Assembly: GCF_030269925.1 (NCBI RefSeq)
Contig: NC_085121.1
Coordinates: forward strand, 14,587,501-14,651,500
From: Bombyx mori
Taxonomy: Eukaryota; Arthropoda; Insecta; Lepidoptera; Bombycidae
Direction: 5' to 3'
DNA: 64,000 nt
Notes under the pieces: generated by a model
Told to the model about the DNA's origin: nothing
Databases searched by the model: none
The model's input: the letters and a program-made list of their open reading frames with translations, nothing else
Program-made: the position numbers and the translations under genes
Shown: in pieces, positions 22,370 through 33,081 of the stretch
Position numbering within the stretch: the stretch's first letter is position 1
Layout of the letters: each line of letters starts with the position of its first letter

Positions 22370-23007
22370 ATAAATAAAAAAATCTGATCATTACTTACGA
22401 TACATTTTAATTTAACACGTTCCCTTTGCTTAACCGTCGATTAAAAACTGGTAAACACATATAACCAACATACCTATTTTTTAAATCAGTTTAAGTATTG
22501 GTATTAGGATAAGGATTGGTGTCACTGATTTTGGCAATAATTAGGCGCCCAACAATACTAGACGATTGAACGCCAATTATTCATCATCAACATTTGCACG
22601 GCCTCTGTAAGATAGCTTATAAAAACATATGACATTAGCTTTGAATAATAAAGTTAATAAGGATTCATGTCTACGCAGAACGTGTATATGAATATTACTA
22701 AAAGTATTAGTATGGAGTTGAGCCTCGAATGAAATACATTTGAATCTTTATACCCAGAAACAGTCTGGATTACGATGAAACTAGTTTTTGCTTGTAAGCA
22801 ATAATGGTCTCTGTATAACCAGTCATTTTATACAGCTTACTTTTTCCAAAAAACGAAATCATCAAAGGTCTTAAAACATTTAAAGGTTTATTTAATCTTT
22901 CTGCCTCGCGTTTGACGCATCTACAAGATAAGTTAACTATGACTCAACGACTCAATTCTAGACAATAAATGCACATGCAGCTCTGGATAATCATCATTTA
23001 CATTGTG

Positions 23008-23012
23008 CCTTA
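23008..23012. repeat. Left target-site duplication CCTTA of the BEL element
   Basis: CCTTA immediately before the TG of the left LTR and repeated at 29189-29193 right after the terminal CA. A 5-bp duplication is usual for BEL/Pao integration. Confidence 0.8.
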
Positions 23013-23287
23013 TGTTCGAGATCGTACTCGTATTACTGATGGACAAGTAGAGGACGATGATATGCAAATTTGCAGTAATGCGATTGGTCGTCCATATTGT
23101 TCCCCTTACCCCCCAATCCTCGATTCGTGTAACACACACCATTTTTATTCATGTAAAAGGTTTTGAACAATAAACACCTAACATTATAACAGTAGAAAAA
23201 ATACGCCACAGACAAAACCGTTTTATTTCTCGAAAACCAAAAGTTCACCAAGCCTCTCAACCAGCAAATAAAATCGCAAGCCGCACC
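23013..23287 (+). repeat. Left LTR of the BEL element
   Basis: Begins TGTT and contains a poly(A) signal AATAAA at 23169-23174. The right border is uncertain: TATAACA at 23191 would give a 179-bp LTR with TGTT/AACA ends, while GCACCA at 23287, followed by TTTTTTGGACCATCGAGCC (a BEL-like leader), would give about 275 bp. The intact right LTR that would settle it is missing. Confidence 0.6.
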
Positions 23288-23696
23288 ATTTTTTGGACCA
23301 TCGAGCCAAATTCAAGATTCAGCGACCATTGGAATCATTGCAAGTGGCGGTAGTTATTTGCTGGAAGACGAAGACGCGCTGCTTTGGATGAATTTTGGAC
23401 TACGGCCTACACAAAGGACAACTGGAGGCCAAGCGCACATCGGTATCGAAGTATTATTGGCTTTCATCGAATATCATACGCAATCCGGTGGGGTCAATCA
23501 TTCCTTCATTCCATCACCTCCTGTTCTCTTTGTGCAATACTGTGTCTAAACTGATTTCAGTACGATTGCCGCATAGAAGTTTCGAGTTTTCGCAGTTTAC
23601 CGTCAATCACGAAGCTGGTGACGTTGCTAGCACCAGTGTCGTGGTTTTAGACTGCCTGACTAACTGTAAGTACATCTCTTTTCATTTACCACCAAT

Positions 23697-26600
23697 ATGC
23701 CAAATGATTCCGTTAAATCTCGTGATAAATCCCCCAACCTGCTAAGTGCAGAAAGTAATGATCTAGTTCGCGCCCTTGTTAAAAAACGTGGCATAATTAA
23801 ATGCAGACTGACTAAATTTACAAACCATGTAACATCGCTGGAGAATAGTGACGAACGTGTCTTTAATAATGAAATTCGTATAGATTTAAAGTTGAGAATT
23901 CAAGGTGCCGCTACTTTGTTTTCTGAATTTAACGACATTCAAACAAAGATTGAAGAAAATGTTTCTGAAAGTGAATTAGCGGGTCAGTGTGATCAACGAG
24001 AACTTTTTGAGAACAGCTACTATAGCACATTAGCTCACGCAGAATCTATACTAAATAATGATGAGGTCATGAGCTGTTCCAAGTCTTGTCACAATTCTAA
24101 TCGCGAAGCACCAGTAAAACTACCCACTATTTCCATGCCTACTTTCGACGGTGCCTATGAGCACTGGCTTGAGTTCAGAGATACATTTACGTCGCTTGTT
24201 CATAATTGTAAAGATATTTCCAGCATACAAAAATTTCACTACTTAAAATCTTGTCTAAAGGGTAATGCAGAACTAGTGATTCATTCTATCGAATTTTCTT
24301 CTGATAATTATGAGGTTGCATGGGATTTGATATTAAATAGGTATAACAATTGTAGGCTGTTAGTGCACAACCACGTAAAGGCTTTGTTTACTCTTCCCAC
24401 ACTAGCCAAAGAATCTCCTATTTTAATTAGAAATTTAATCGACACTATTTCAAAGAATTTACGCGCACTAAAAATACTTGGTGAACCCACAGACAGTTGG
24501 GATACACTGATCAATTATATTATCGTGTCAAAATTAGATAGGATCACTGAACGCGAATGGGAGACCCACAAGTGCACTTTATTCTCGAACGAAAGTAATT
24601 CTAAAAATACGATAAAGTTGGATGAATTAATTCGGTTTCTCAAACATCGCGCGGACATGTTGGAAACATTGAAGCTTTCACATAGTAAAGATACGACAGC
24701 AACAATCATTGAAAACAGAAAACAACATAAATATAACTATACAACACACTGCAATGTTTCCAGCAGCCCGAATAAGTCGTACGATCGTCAATTACGCGGT
24801 AAAGCACTGTGTGTTAAATGCAACGCGAATCATCCACTTTATTCTTGCAATAAGTTTATAGAAAGCGATTTAGAATCAAAGTTAAAACTTATACGGGTAC
24901 ATAATTTATGTAAGAATTGTTTACGTTCGGGACACACATTAAATAACTGCAGATTTGGGCCGTGTAGAAAATGCGACAAAAAACATAACTCGCTAATTCA
25001 TAATGATAACTCTGCTAGTGATATATCGTTCCATGCTACAACGAGTACTGAAGGAGATAAAATAACCGATGATGTGCGAGCGCCTCGTGTGCCCGCGCCC
25101 GCGACCCCCGCTGCCTGCACTGACTCGCTTCGTATCCAGGTAAACAAATCACACATGCAAACACAATGCAATGAATCTGTAAGTGTGCAGTCTATTTTGT
25201 TATCCACGGCTGTTGTCGAAGTAGCCGATGTACATGGTACCTATCATAAAGCGCGAGCACTACTCGACAGCGGAAGCCAACGGTGCTTTATTTCAAAATC
25301 ATTATGCCAATTATTAAATACGCGATTAATACAGTCCACAAACGAAGTACGAGGCGTAGGTGATACGGTCATACATTCTACTCAAGCTTGTAACATCGTT
25401 GTTAAGTCTTGCATAGATAATACGTTCACTACGCGCATTCATTGTTACGTGCTATCGAAAATCACAGCCTCGGTGCCCATCGTATGTCAATTAGGCGCGC
25501 AGTTCTGTATTCCAGACAACATACGGTTGGCCGATCCTGATTTTTTAGGTTCTAAACCCATTGACATCTTAATAGGCGCAGACATGTTTTGGGATCTCTT
25601 AGGAGAAGGAAAGATTCGACTACCTAATGGTCCGTACTTACAAAATACTAGCTTAGGTTGGATTATTTCTGGTCCAATTAACAATAATTACACGCAAAAA
25701 AATACGCAAATACATTGCAATTTAACTAACGCCTTAGATACGCAACTTCGATTGTTCTGGGAGATCGAGGAATTACCTAAGATCAGAGACGCGCAGACTG
25801 AGGAAGAACGTGCATGCGAGGAACACTTCATTCGCACTACTACACGCAACAGCGAAGGGAGGTTTTGTGTACGTATTCCGCTCAATCAGTCACCTGAAGT
25901 CTTGGGTGATTCGTATACGCAAGCAGAGCGTCGGTTTTTAGCGTTAGAAAAACGACTGCAGCGCTCACCTGAGTATAAACGTTTATATTCCAATTTTATG
26001 CAGGAATATCAGAGTTTGGGTCACATGACGCAGGTAAATTCCTATGAATCCCCGTGTTATTTTATGCCACATCACGGTGTGTTCCGTGAGCTCAGCACCA
26101 CCACCAAGCTGCGAGTGGTGTTTGATGCTAGCGCACCATCCAGCTCCGGTAAGTCACTTAATGACTTGCAGTTGGTCGGTCCTCCTATACAGGGCGATCT
26201 TGTTTCAATTCTTCTCCGTTTTAGACAGCACAAGTACGTTGCATGCGCCGACGTGGAGAAGATGTATAGGCAATGTTTAGTAGACGAGGACCAACGCAGT
26301 TTGCAAATGATTTTGTGGCGTGACGAACCGTCGAATGCATTAAGGACATTTAAATTAAATACGGTGACATACGGAACCTCCTCCGCGCCTTTCTTAAGCG
26401 TTAGATGTTTAAAGCAATTAGCGGTCGAATCCTCTGACCCTGACGTCACGCGAGTCATACAAGAAGATTTTTATGTCGATGATTATATAACCGGGCTGGA
26501 CAATAAAGATAAATTAATACAATTATGTGATAGAACACAAAAGACACTTCAGGGTGGCTGTTTTCCACTGCGGAAGTGGATATTTAATTTTGCGCACGAT

Positions 26601-29051
26601 GATAACAGCCAATCACCCAATCAGTCAAAACTATTAACCCCAGTTGAAAATAATACACCTTCTAAAATCTTGGGCTTAGAATGGCGTAATCTAAGTGACG
26701 AATTTTATTTTAATAATATGCAAATTAATGTTAGTATGGAACCCATCACAAAACGGTCTATTTTATCTAACGTTTCTCAAATTTTCGACCCTCTAGGCTT
26801 ACTAAGTCCCGTTATAATTGTTGCGAAGGTGCTTTTACAACAATTGTGGCTACTTAAAATCGGCTGGGACGACACAGTTCCCGATCATATAGCGCGAGTA
26901 TGGAACCGGTTTGTTAATTCACTACAAGCGCTCGACACAATCCGTATACCTCGCCACGTTATAGGTGTGCAACGTATGTATATTGAACTGCATGTTTTTA
27001 GTGACGCGTCTCAGACAGCGTATGGCGCGTGCATTTATATTCGCACAGTTAGTATTGACTCGACTGTATCGGTGAGATTATTAATTTCAAAAACAAAGGT
27101 CGCGCCGCTGAAAACATTAAGTATACCGCGTCTCGAACTTTGTGGAGCTTTATTGGGGGCTAGATTATATAACAAGGTGCGTAATTCATTGCATTGGAAG
27201 TTTAATAACGTTGTTTTCTGGACGGATTCGAGTATAGTGTTAGGCTGGTTACAGATGCCGCCTTATCGACTCAAGGCGTTTGTACAAAATAGGACTGCGG
27301 AAATTCATGAATTAACGCAAAACTTCCCTTGGCGTCACGTAAACGGCGAAAATAATCCTGCTGATCTTGCATCACGCGGTGTTAGCTTAGAAGATCTTTC
27401 TTCTTCTGTCTCATGGTGGGAGGGACCGGAATTTCTTAAAACTCATACCTTTTCTATAGAGAATCACAAAGATGCCGTTTCATTCAAACATAGTGAGCTA
27501 CCTGAAGTCAAATCAGTCGTTACAACTGCTGAAGTTTGCAATTCCTGTGAATCATCAGTGTTCCCCTTTCACAGATTTTCACAATTCAAACGTATGCGCC
27601 GCACGATGGCATTTATATTACGGTTCATACATAATAGTCGGTTTAAATATAACAAGCGCACATGTCATCTCAGTGTGGATGAATTAGATTATGCTGAAAA
27701 AACATTAGTTCGATTATCTCAAATGGAATATTATCCGTCTGAATATGCACTGTTGTCTGGTAGCGGCCTGGTTAAGGGTAAAGGTTATTTGTCAAAATTA
27801 AATTTATTTTTAGACGATCAGAAAATAATGCGCGTAGGCGGTCGTTTAGTTAATTCTGATGAATTTACCTATGACAAAAAACATCCGATTTTGATTTCGA
27901 GCAAACACTATTTTGCTCTTCTACTATTTCGGCATGAGCATATTCAGCTTCTTCACGCGGCTCCGCAAGCGTTACTCTTCCATGTCCGCGAAACCTGGTG
28001 GCCTATAGGGGGTAGGAATTTAGCTCGCCAAGTAGTACACGGCTGTGTTACGTGTACGCGTATTAGAGGTACGACCCTTACCCCGATGATGGGCAACCTA
28101 CCCAAAGAACGAATTACTCCTAGTTTACCGTTTGTTCGATGTGGAGTAGATTATGCTGGCCCAATACTCATACTGAACCGCAAAGGTAGGGGCGCAAAAC
28201 CTGTAAAGGGTTATATTTGTTTATTTATTTGTTTCGTGACACGCGCAATTCACTTGGAGTTGGTAAGTGACCTCTCGAGTGAAGCTTACTTATTAACTTT
28301 AAAACGGTTTATCTCACGACGCGGTAAGCCTTCAGAAATATTTTCTGATAACGGTCGCAATTTTGTAGGTCTTATGAATGACTTTACCAACTTCTTACGC
28401 AGATGTAGTGGAGAGATTTTAGAATATGCCACTAGTCAAAGAATAAAATTTCGTTTTATTCCACCTTATTCCCCGCATTTTGGTGGTTTATGGGAAGCAG
28501 GTGTAAAATCATGCAAGTATCATCTTACTCGCATTGTAGGAAACGCGCACCTGACATTCGAAGAGTATAGCACAGTATTAGCGCAAATAGAAGCTGTTTT
28601 AAACTCTCGACCTTTGTCCCCTCTTTCCTCTGATCCACAGGATTTTTCACCGCTTACTCCAAGCCATTTCCTGATTGGTCGACCACTTACTGCTCCAGTC
28701 TGCGATGACGTACGCGATGTACCAATTAACCGTCTACAGCGATACCAGAGGTTGGAACTACTTCGTCAACAGTTTTGGAATCGATGGACTAAAGAATATA
28801 TTTCTGAGCTGCAGGTGCGAGCGAAGTGGACCGTGAATAAAGATGAGTTGAAGCCCAATTCGTTAGTGGTGATAAAGGACAACAATCTTCCTCCGCTGAA
28901 GTGGCGCTTGGGACGTGTGGTTCGCACAATACCAGGTTCAGACGGCATTTCCCGAGTGGCTGACATACGGACGGCAGCGGGTGTGGTGAGACGCACCTTT
29001 TCGAAAATTTGTCCTCTCTTCCAAGATGTGGATGAAACGCAAGAACATTGA
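23697..29051 (+). CDS. BEL/Pao gag-pol polyprotein, 1784 aa, open
   Basis: Encodes the structural and replication proteins of a BEL/Pao retrotransposon as one polyprotein acting in cytoplasmic particles. In order: Gag N-terminus (KKRGIIKCRLTKF near residue 29), Gag core, two zinc-knuckle-like clusters (about residues 371-435), aspartic protease with DSG at 524, reverse transcriptase with YVDD at 926-929, RNase H (FSDAS near 1101), integrase with HHCC-like zinc region and D1485, D1551 and E1600, and a C-terminal domain ending near residue 1780. No env is present. No internal stop or frameshift is seen, so it is recently active or young. The start is the first ATG of the frame and gives a typical short BEL Gag N-terminus. 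With the damaged right LTR, which lacks the poly(A) signal seen on the left, normal retrotransposition of this copy is unlikely. Confidence 0.9.
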   Translation: MPNDSVKSRDKSPNLLSAESNDLVRALVKKRGIIKCRLTKFTNHVTSLENSDERVFNNEIRIDLKLRIQGAATLFSEFNDIQTKIEENVSESELAGQCDQRELFENSYYSTLAHAESILNNDEVMSCSKSCHNSNREAPVKLPTISMPTFDGAYEHWLEFRDTFTSLVHNCKDISSIQKFHYLKSCLKGNAELVIHSIEFSSDNYEVAWDLILNRYNNCRLLVHNHVKALFTLPTLAKESPILIRNLIDTISKNLRALKILGEPTDSWDTLINYIIVSKLDRITEREWETHKCTLFSNESNSKNTIKLDELIRFLKHRADMLETLKLSHSKDTTATIIENRKQHKYNYTTHCNVSSSPNKSYDRQLRGKALCVKCNANHPLYSCNKFIESDLESKLKLIRVHNLCKNCLRSGHTLNNCRFGPCRKCDKKHNSLIHNDNSASDISFHATTSTEGDKITDDVRAPRVPAPATPAACTDSLRIQVNKSHMQTQCNESVSVQSILLSTAVVEVADVHGTYHKARALLDSGSQRCFISKSLCQLLNTRLIQSTNEVRGVGDTVIHSTQACNIVVKSCIDNTFTTRIHCYVLSKITASVPIVCQLGAQFCIPDNIRLADPDFLGSKPIDILIGADMFWDLLGEGKIRLPNGPYLQNTSLGWIISGPINNNYTQKNTQIHCNLTNALDTQLRLFWEIEELPKIRDAQTEEERACEEHFIRTTTRNSEGRFCVRIPLNQSPEVLGDSYTQAERRFLALEKRLQRSPEYKRLYSNFMQEYQSLGHMTQVNSYESPCYFMPHHGVFRELSTTTKLRVVFDASAPSSSGKSLNDLQLVGPPIQGDLVSILLRFRQHKYVACADVEKMYRQCLVDEDQRSLQMILWRDEPSNALRTFKLNTVTYGTSSAPFLSVRCLKQLAVESSDPDVTRVIQEDFYVDDYITGLDNKDKLIQLCDRTQKTLQGGCFPLRKWIFNFAHDDNSQSPNQSKLLTPVENNTPSKILGLEWRNLSDEFYFNNMQINVSMEPITKRSILSNVSQIFDPLGLLSPVIIVAKVLLQQLWLLKIGWDDTVPDHIARVWNRFVNSLQALDTIRIPRHVIGVQRMYIELHVFSDASQTAYGACIYIRTVSIDSTVSVRLLISKTKVAPLKTLSIPRLELCGALLGARLYNKVRNSLHWKFNNVVFWTDSSIVLGWLQMPPYRLKAFVQNRTAEIHELTQNFPWRHVNGENNPADLASRGVSLEDLSSSVSWWEGPEFLKTHTFSIENHKDAVSFKHSELPEVKSVVTTAEVCNSCESSVFPFHRFSQFKRMRRTMAFILRFIHNSRFKYNKRTCHLSVDELDYAEKTLVRLSQMEYYPSEYALLSGSGLVKGKGYLSKLNLFLDDQKIMRVGGRLVNSDEFTYDKKHPILISSKHYFALLLFRHEHIQLLHAAPQALLFHVRETWWPIGGRNLARQVVHGCVTCTRIRGTTLTPMMGNLPKERITPSLPFVRCGVDYAGPILILNRKGRGAKPVKGYICLFICFVTRAIHLELVSDLSSEAYLLTLKRFISRRGKPSEIFSDNGRNFVGLMNDFTNFLRRCSGEILEYATSQRIKFRFIPPYSPHFGGLWEAGVKSCKYHLTRIVGNAHLTFEEYSTVLAQIEAVLNSRPLSPLSSDPQDFSPLTPSHFLIGRPLTAPVCDDVRDVPINRLQRYQRLELLRQQFWNRWTKEYISELQVRAKWTVNKDELKPNSLVVIKDNNLPPLKWRLGRVVRTIPGSDGISRVADIRTAAGVVRRTFSKICPLFQDVDETQEH

Positions 29052-29078
29052 AAGCCACTGCTTCCAAGGCCGGGGGCA

Positions 29079-29188
29079 TGTTCGAGATCGTACTCGTATT
29101 ACTGATGGACAAGTAGAGGACGATGATATGCAATTGCATATCATCGTCCTCTACTTGTCCATCAGTAATACGAGTACGATCTCGAACA
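29079..29188. repeat. Perfect 110-bp palindrome made of two inverted LTR starts
   Basis: 29079-29133 and 29134-29188 are exact reverse complements with no spacer (centre CAA|TTG). The left half equals the first 55 bases of the left LTR (23013-23067). Confidence 0.95.
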
Positions 29189-29338
29189 CCTTATGTTTCG
29201 TATACCATCGCACACACAGGTTGAGATCACTAATTTCCGTTTCTTACCTGACAAATATACAAGTTGAGTCATCAGTTAAGTTCTTTTGTTATGAAATATA
29301 ATATCATATTATTTTATTTTATACATTTTTTGTTATTG

Positions 29339-29456
29339 GGTGGCGCATTTACAAGGTGGGTGGCGCATTTACATTGTAGATGTCTATGGGCTCCAGTAAC
29401 CACTTAACACCAGGTGGCCTGTGAGCTCGTCCACCGTTCTAGGCAAAAAAAAAAAA
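29339..29456 (+). mobile_element. Bm1 SINE 3' end
   Basis: The last 100 bases of Bm1 plus A-tail. The GGTGGGTGGCGCATTTACA piece is partly duplicated at its start. Confidence 0.8.
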
Positions 29457-30031
29457 TTATAAGATACATAAGATATGGAACATTCTAAAAGCTGTTAAGC
29501 AATAATAATAGACTTAATTGCGTTTTCTGTACAATATTAAGATATAAATAATTCAATTAGTACATTATATCATATTTATACAAATTTATTATATTAGATA
29601 TTTTCAATCTTTTTATTTTCTATTTTTCTTTATAAAGCACTACTTTTTGGTTAAATAGAAAGCTTAACAACTACTTGAGGTTTTTTTATTTCATTTAAAA
29701 ATACAATACTAACTATGATTTTCTACCAAATCAATTGTAATTTTATTATAGAACTAGGTTTATATCCGCAGTAATGCCTGTGTAAACTTAATAATCCATG
29801 GACGATGCCCCGTTTTCCTAAGTGGGAAATTCTTTCCCAGGCTTCAAACTATTTCCATACCGAATTATATCCGAATCGCTTCAATGATTTGAAAGTAAAA
29901 GCGTAACAGTGAAACGTACAGACGCGTCAAATTATATTATTTGTATTTGTAATGAAATGTAAATAAAGAATTAAAACAATCGTTGAATAAAAATTTTTTT
30001 TTTACAAATTCATGTAAAAAATAAATTCCAC
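29457..30031. other. AT-rich DNA, nothing recognised
   Basis: No reading frame or repeat signature recognised on either strand. Confidence 0.4.
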
Positions 30032-30102
30032 TCGCCTTAGAACTAAAAATTGTCATGGAATGCTAACAAGATGTAGCTTTGAAATTTATCTCAAAAAGTA
30101 TT
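30032..30102 (+). repeat. Isolated diverged monomer of the 126-bp satellite
   Basis: CTCGCCTTAGAACTAAAAAT and the following bases match about 70 positions of the satellite unit (6519-8908) with scattered substitutions, in the same orientation, more than 21 kb from the array. The second half of the unit is missing and a Bm1 follows. Confidence 0.8.
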
Positions 30103-30127
30103 TATGTACGCACCTAGTTAAATTAAC

Positions 30128-30379
30128 TTTTTTTTTTTTTGTTGCCTGGCTATGTGGACGAGCTCACAGCCCACCTAGTGTTAAGTGGTTACTGGAACCC
30201 ATAGACATCTACAACGTAAATGCGCCACACACCTTGAGATATAAGTTCTAAGGTCTCAGTATAGTTACAACGGCTGCCCCACCCTTCAAACCAAAACGCA
30301 TTACTGCTTCACGGCAGAAATAGGTGGGGTGGTGGTAACCACCCGTGCGGACTCACAAGAGGTCCTACCACCAGTAATA
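30128..30379 (-). mobile_element. Bm1 SINE body
   Basis: T-run, then the Bm1 body in reverse to CCTACCACCAGTAATA. The tRNA-like head is missing. Confidence 0.85.
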
Positions 30380-30681
30380 AATCTTTTAACAGAATGGTAC
30401 ATTATTTACATTGTTTGAAATCAAAGTGTGAATAATATAAGTAAAGCTGCAAGCTTAACTTAAGCCGCAATCTTAAGTCTAAGCAGAATTCACACTTAAA
30501 ACATACAAAACAAGTTTTAACTGGGCCACAAACCGCAACCTAATCCAATTTCACAAATGAAATTAATGTATATAATGTAATAAATTAAAATATATCAGTC
30601 CGCGATTTACGAAAATCTTTACTAATTATGTTTTCCTTTCCCTATTTAAGTCATTAAAATGATTGTTTGTTCAACATAACA

Positions 30682-31006
30682 TTTTTTTTATTGTTTAGAT
30701 GGGTGGGCGAGCTCACAGCCCATCTGGTGTTAAGTGGTCACGACTGGAGCCCATAGACATCAACAATGTAAATGCGCCACCCACCTTGAGATATAAGTTC
30801 TAAGGTCTCAGTATAGTTACAACGGCTACGCCACCCTTCAAGCCGAAACGCATTACTGCTTCACGGCAGAAATAGGCGGGGTGGTGGTACCTTCCCGTGC
30901 GGATACACAAAACCTCTTACCACCAGTAATTACGCAAATTTTAATTTTGCTGGTTTGATTTTTATTACATGGTGTTATTCCTTCACCATGAAAAGCAATG
31001 CTATCT
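30682..31006 (-). mobile_element. Bm1 SINE, head-truncated
   Basis: The body plus about 75 bases of the upstream linker (GATTTTTATTACATGGTGTT) are present in reverse. The tRNA-like head is missing. Confidence 0.85.
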
Positions 31007-31226
31007 ATTAGTAAATTTATGTGCATAATATTTTTTATTTAGTTACGATAAAACACGACGTCATTGTTCCTCTAAAATTCTTTATGCCTTTTATTTCTAA
31101 GTGTTGCTGCTAGAACATGAGTCTTTACGGTCAATGATACAAAATCTAATATTGAGTAGTTTAGCGTTCTAGTCAAATTGCAGCACCCTTAAATTAGAGT
31201 TTCACAATTGAAAGAGTGTGTGAAGA

Positions 31227-31575
31227 AGTGCTCTGAGGAATTGTTCGAGATGATACCGGCATCTTGTTTTTACCATCGCACCGCCCGCCACCGGAGTAGA
31301 GTTCATCCATACTACCTGGATCCACTACGGTCATCCACAGTGCGTTTCCAGAGCTTTTTTGCCACGTACCATCCGGCTATGGAATGAGCTCCCCTCCACG
31401 GTGTTTCCCGAGCGCTACGACATGTCCTTCTTCAAACGAGGCTTGTGGAGATTATTAAGCGGTAGGCAGCGGCTTGACTCTGCCCCTGGCACTGCTGAAG
31501 TCCATGGGCGACGGTAACCACTCACCATCAGGTGGGCCGTATGCTTGTCTGTCTACAAGGGCAATAAAAAATAAA
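31227..31575 (+). mobile_element. LINE 3' end (Jockey/CR1-like), copy A
   Basis: Plus-strand C-terminus of a non-LTR reverse transcriptase ORF: TIRLWNELPSTVFPERYDMS, then FFKRGLW, ending in a 3' UTR with GGTGGGCCGTATGC and an AATAAA-rich tail. It begins with AGTGCTCTGAGGAATTG, the same point as the copy at 58544. Minus-strand frames here are shadows. Confidence 0.75.
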
Positions 31576-31860
31576 TAAAAAATAAATGCTTTTATGGTGT
31601 GTACGTTGTAAACGCAGGATCATAGTTTGCCAGGAGACAAATGATGAATCGATCTGATAGACATTACAAAATACGTCTACACCCTTCAAGTCGCAACGCA
31701 CAACCGCTTCCTGAAAATAAATAAAGTCTCGAAATGTAACAGGTGATGTGAATTAAACGGAGATGTCTATTTACATTAATTAAGAGCATCCGGCTCATGC
31801 GGGCTTACGGTATTCACGGTAAGGACACGATATTTGCTACACAGTTTGTTGTTTAGCCTT

Positions 31861-32160
31861 TTTTTTTGTCAGGAGGAAATCACCGGACTTCCGCCCTCCA
31901 CTGGGGATGGAGGCCGGGGCATGTCGGAGTTGAACCGACTAAAACTTCCTGTCGCTCAACAACCAGCATCCAAACCTTGCATGAGACAAATCTTATGAAA
32001 AAGAAAAAGGGGAAAAGTGAAGCGTTTAGTGCGGACCACATCTCTCCCATCACCCTCCCCCTCGGGACGCCGGACTGGCGGTCGTCGGCGCCACGGCCAC
32101 CAGCCCTCTCGGTCGGCAGGCTAACCGAAGCCCGCCTAGATTCTTGTTTAGGCTAACGAG
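31861..32160 (-). mobile_element. R1-clade LINE 3' UTR
   Basis: T-run, then the 3' UTR shared with 16436-16620 and 62400-62712 (CATCTCTCCCATCACCCTCC, CGGTCGGCAGGC). The short plus-strand frame across it is a shadow. Confidence 0.7.
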
Positions 32161-32174
32161 TTTTGCTCTTGTTA

Positions 32175-32318
32175 GTTCGAAAAGCTGGAGGAGGCCTATA
32201 CTCGGAGTGGGGTTCCAATAACGGAACAAGTTTAATATTTGTAATTTTTAAGAAAAATCTTTTTGTGAGGTAGCTGGAAATAAAAAGGGTTTATTATTTA
32301 TTTATCTATTTATTAGCT
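32175..32318 (+). pseudogene. RTE-like LINE ORF2 end and tail
   Basis: The last codons FEKLEEAYTRSGVPITEQV and stop (32178-32237), then a short 3' UTR ending in AATAAAAAGGG and a TTTATT microsatellite tail. It matches the C-termini at 35466-35648 and 42958-43326. Confidence 0.7.
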
Positions 32319-32418
32319 CGAAAAATAACGTGCTTGTGTTTACACAGCACAAGCTAACAAAACCGTTCTAACATTCGGATGTTAATGTGAAAGATAATTA
32401 GAATTCAATTCAATTCAT

Positions 32419-32533
32419 TTCGGTTTGAAAGGTGGGGCAGCCGTTGTAACTATACTGAGACCTTAGACCTTATATCTCAAGGTGGGTGGCGCATTAACGT
32501 TGTAGATGTCTAAGGGCTCCGGTAACCACTTAA
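32419..32533 (+). mobile_element. Bm1 SINE fragment
   Basis: The middle of the Bm1 body (TTTCGGTTTGAA to GTAACCACTTAAC) without head or tail. Confidence 0.8.
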
Positions 32534-33081
32534 CTTAAACGTAACCTTAATAAAATTAAAATAAAAATATATTTAAGAAAATCGTCGCTCATCTTACTTC
32601 CGCTGAGAATATAGTCATCTTGCAAAGTATTGATATCGATTTCCCACACGTTTTCAGACATAACTCAACGGGGCGAACACGATATTCAAGAGGTGTGTGA
32701 AGTAATCGAATATGACTTATTACGAATGAAAATGTTTATTCACGAATAAATATAAATGATAGTACCTTCCAAGAATAACAAGAATATATTTTATATATTT
32801 CACTATAGCAAACGATAGACGTTACATATGTTTATATTTTATTAGCTATGAAAGATTTTAGTGCCGAAAACGCTTGAGGGGGCGTTACACAAAATAAGCC
32901 GAATTCGATTATACATCACGTAGGTGCGTGTTGAATATTCGCTTTCACCGTTCAATACCGAATATGGATGCGATAACGCGAGATCCTCCCTCGTATTATA
33001 AATTCGGGTAAAGATGTAAGAAGTCCTCGTCACAAAGTTTTGCAAACATGTCTTACAATAACTATAGCGTTCTTGAACATA

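Larger units (their letters stand above)
23013..29188 (+). mobile_element. BEL/Pao LTR retrotransposon with palindromic right end
   Basis: The left LTR starts TGTTCGAGATCG at 23013. A purine-rich tract (GGCCGGGGGCA) ends at 29078, directly before a second TGTTCGAGATCG that starts the right LTR. After only 55 bases the right LTR turns into its own exact reverse complement and ends CTCGAACA at 29188. The internal region carries a single open gag-pol frame. The flanking CCTTA repeats show the whole unit, including the abnormal end, was integrated as such. It lies just past the 3' flank of serpin copy 3. Confidence 0.9.

Noticed and set aside
26072..26458. 128-codon minus-strand frame inside the BEL gag-pol
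   Set aside because: Shadow of the well-supported plus-strand polyprotein.
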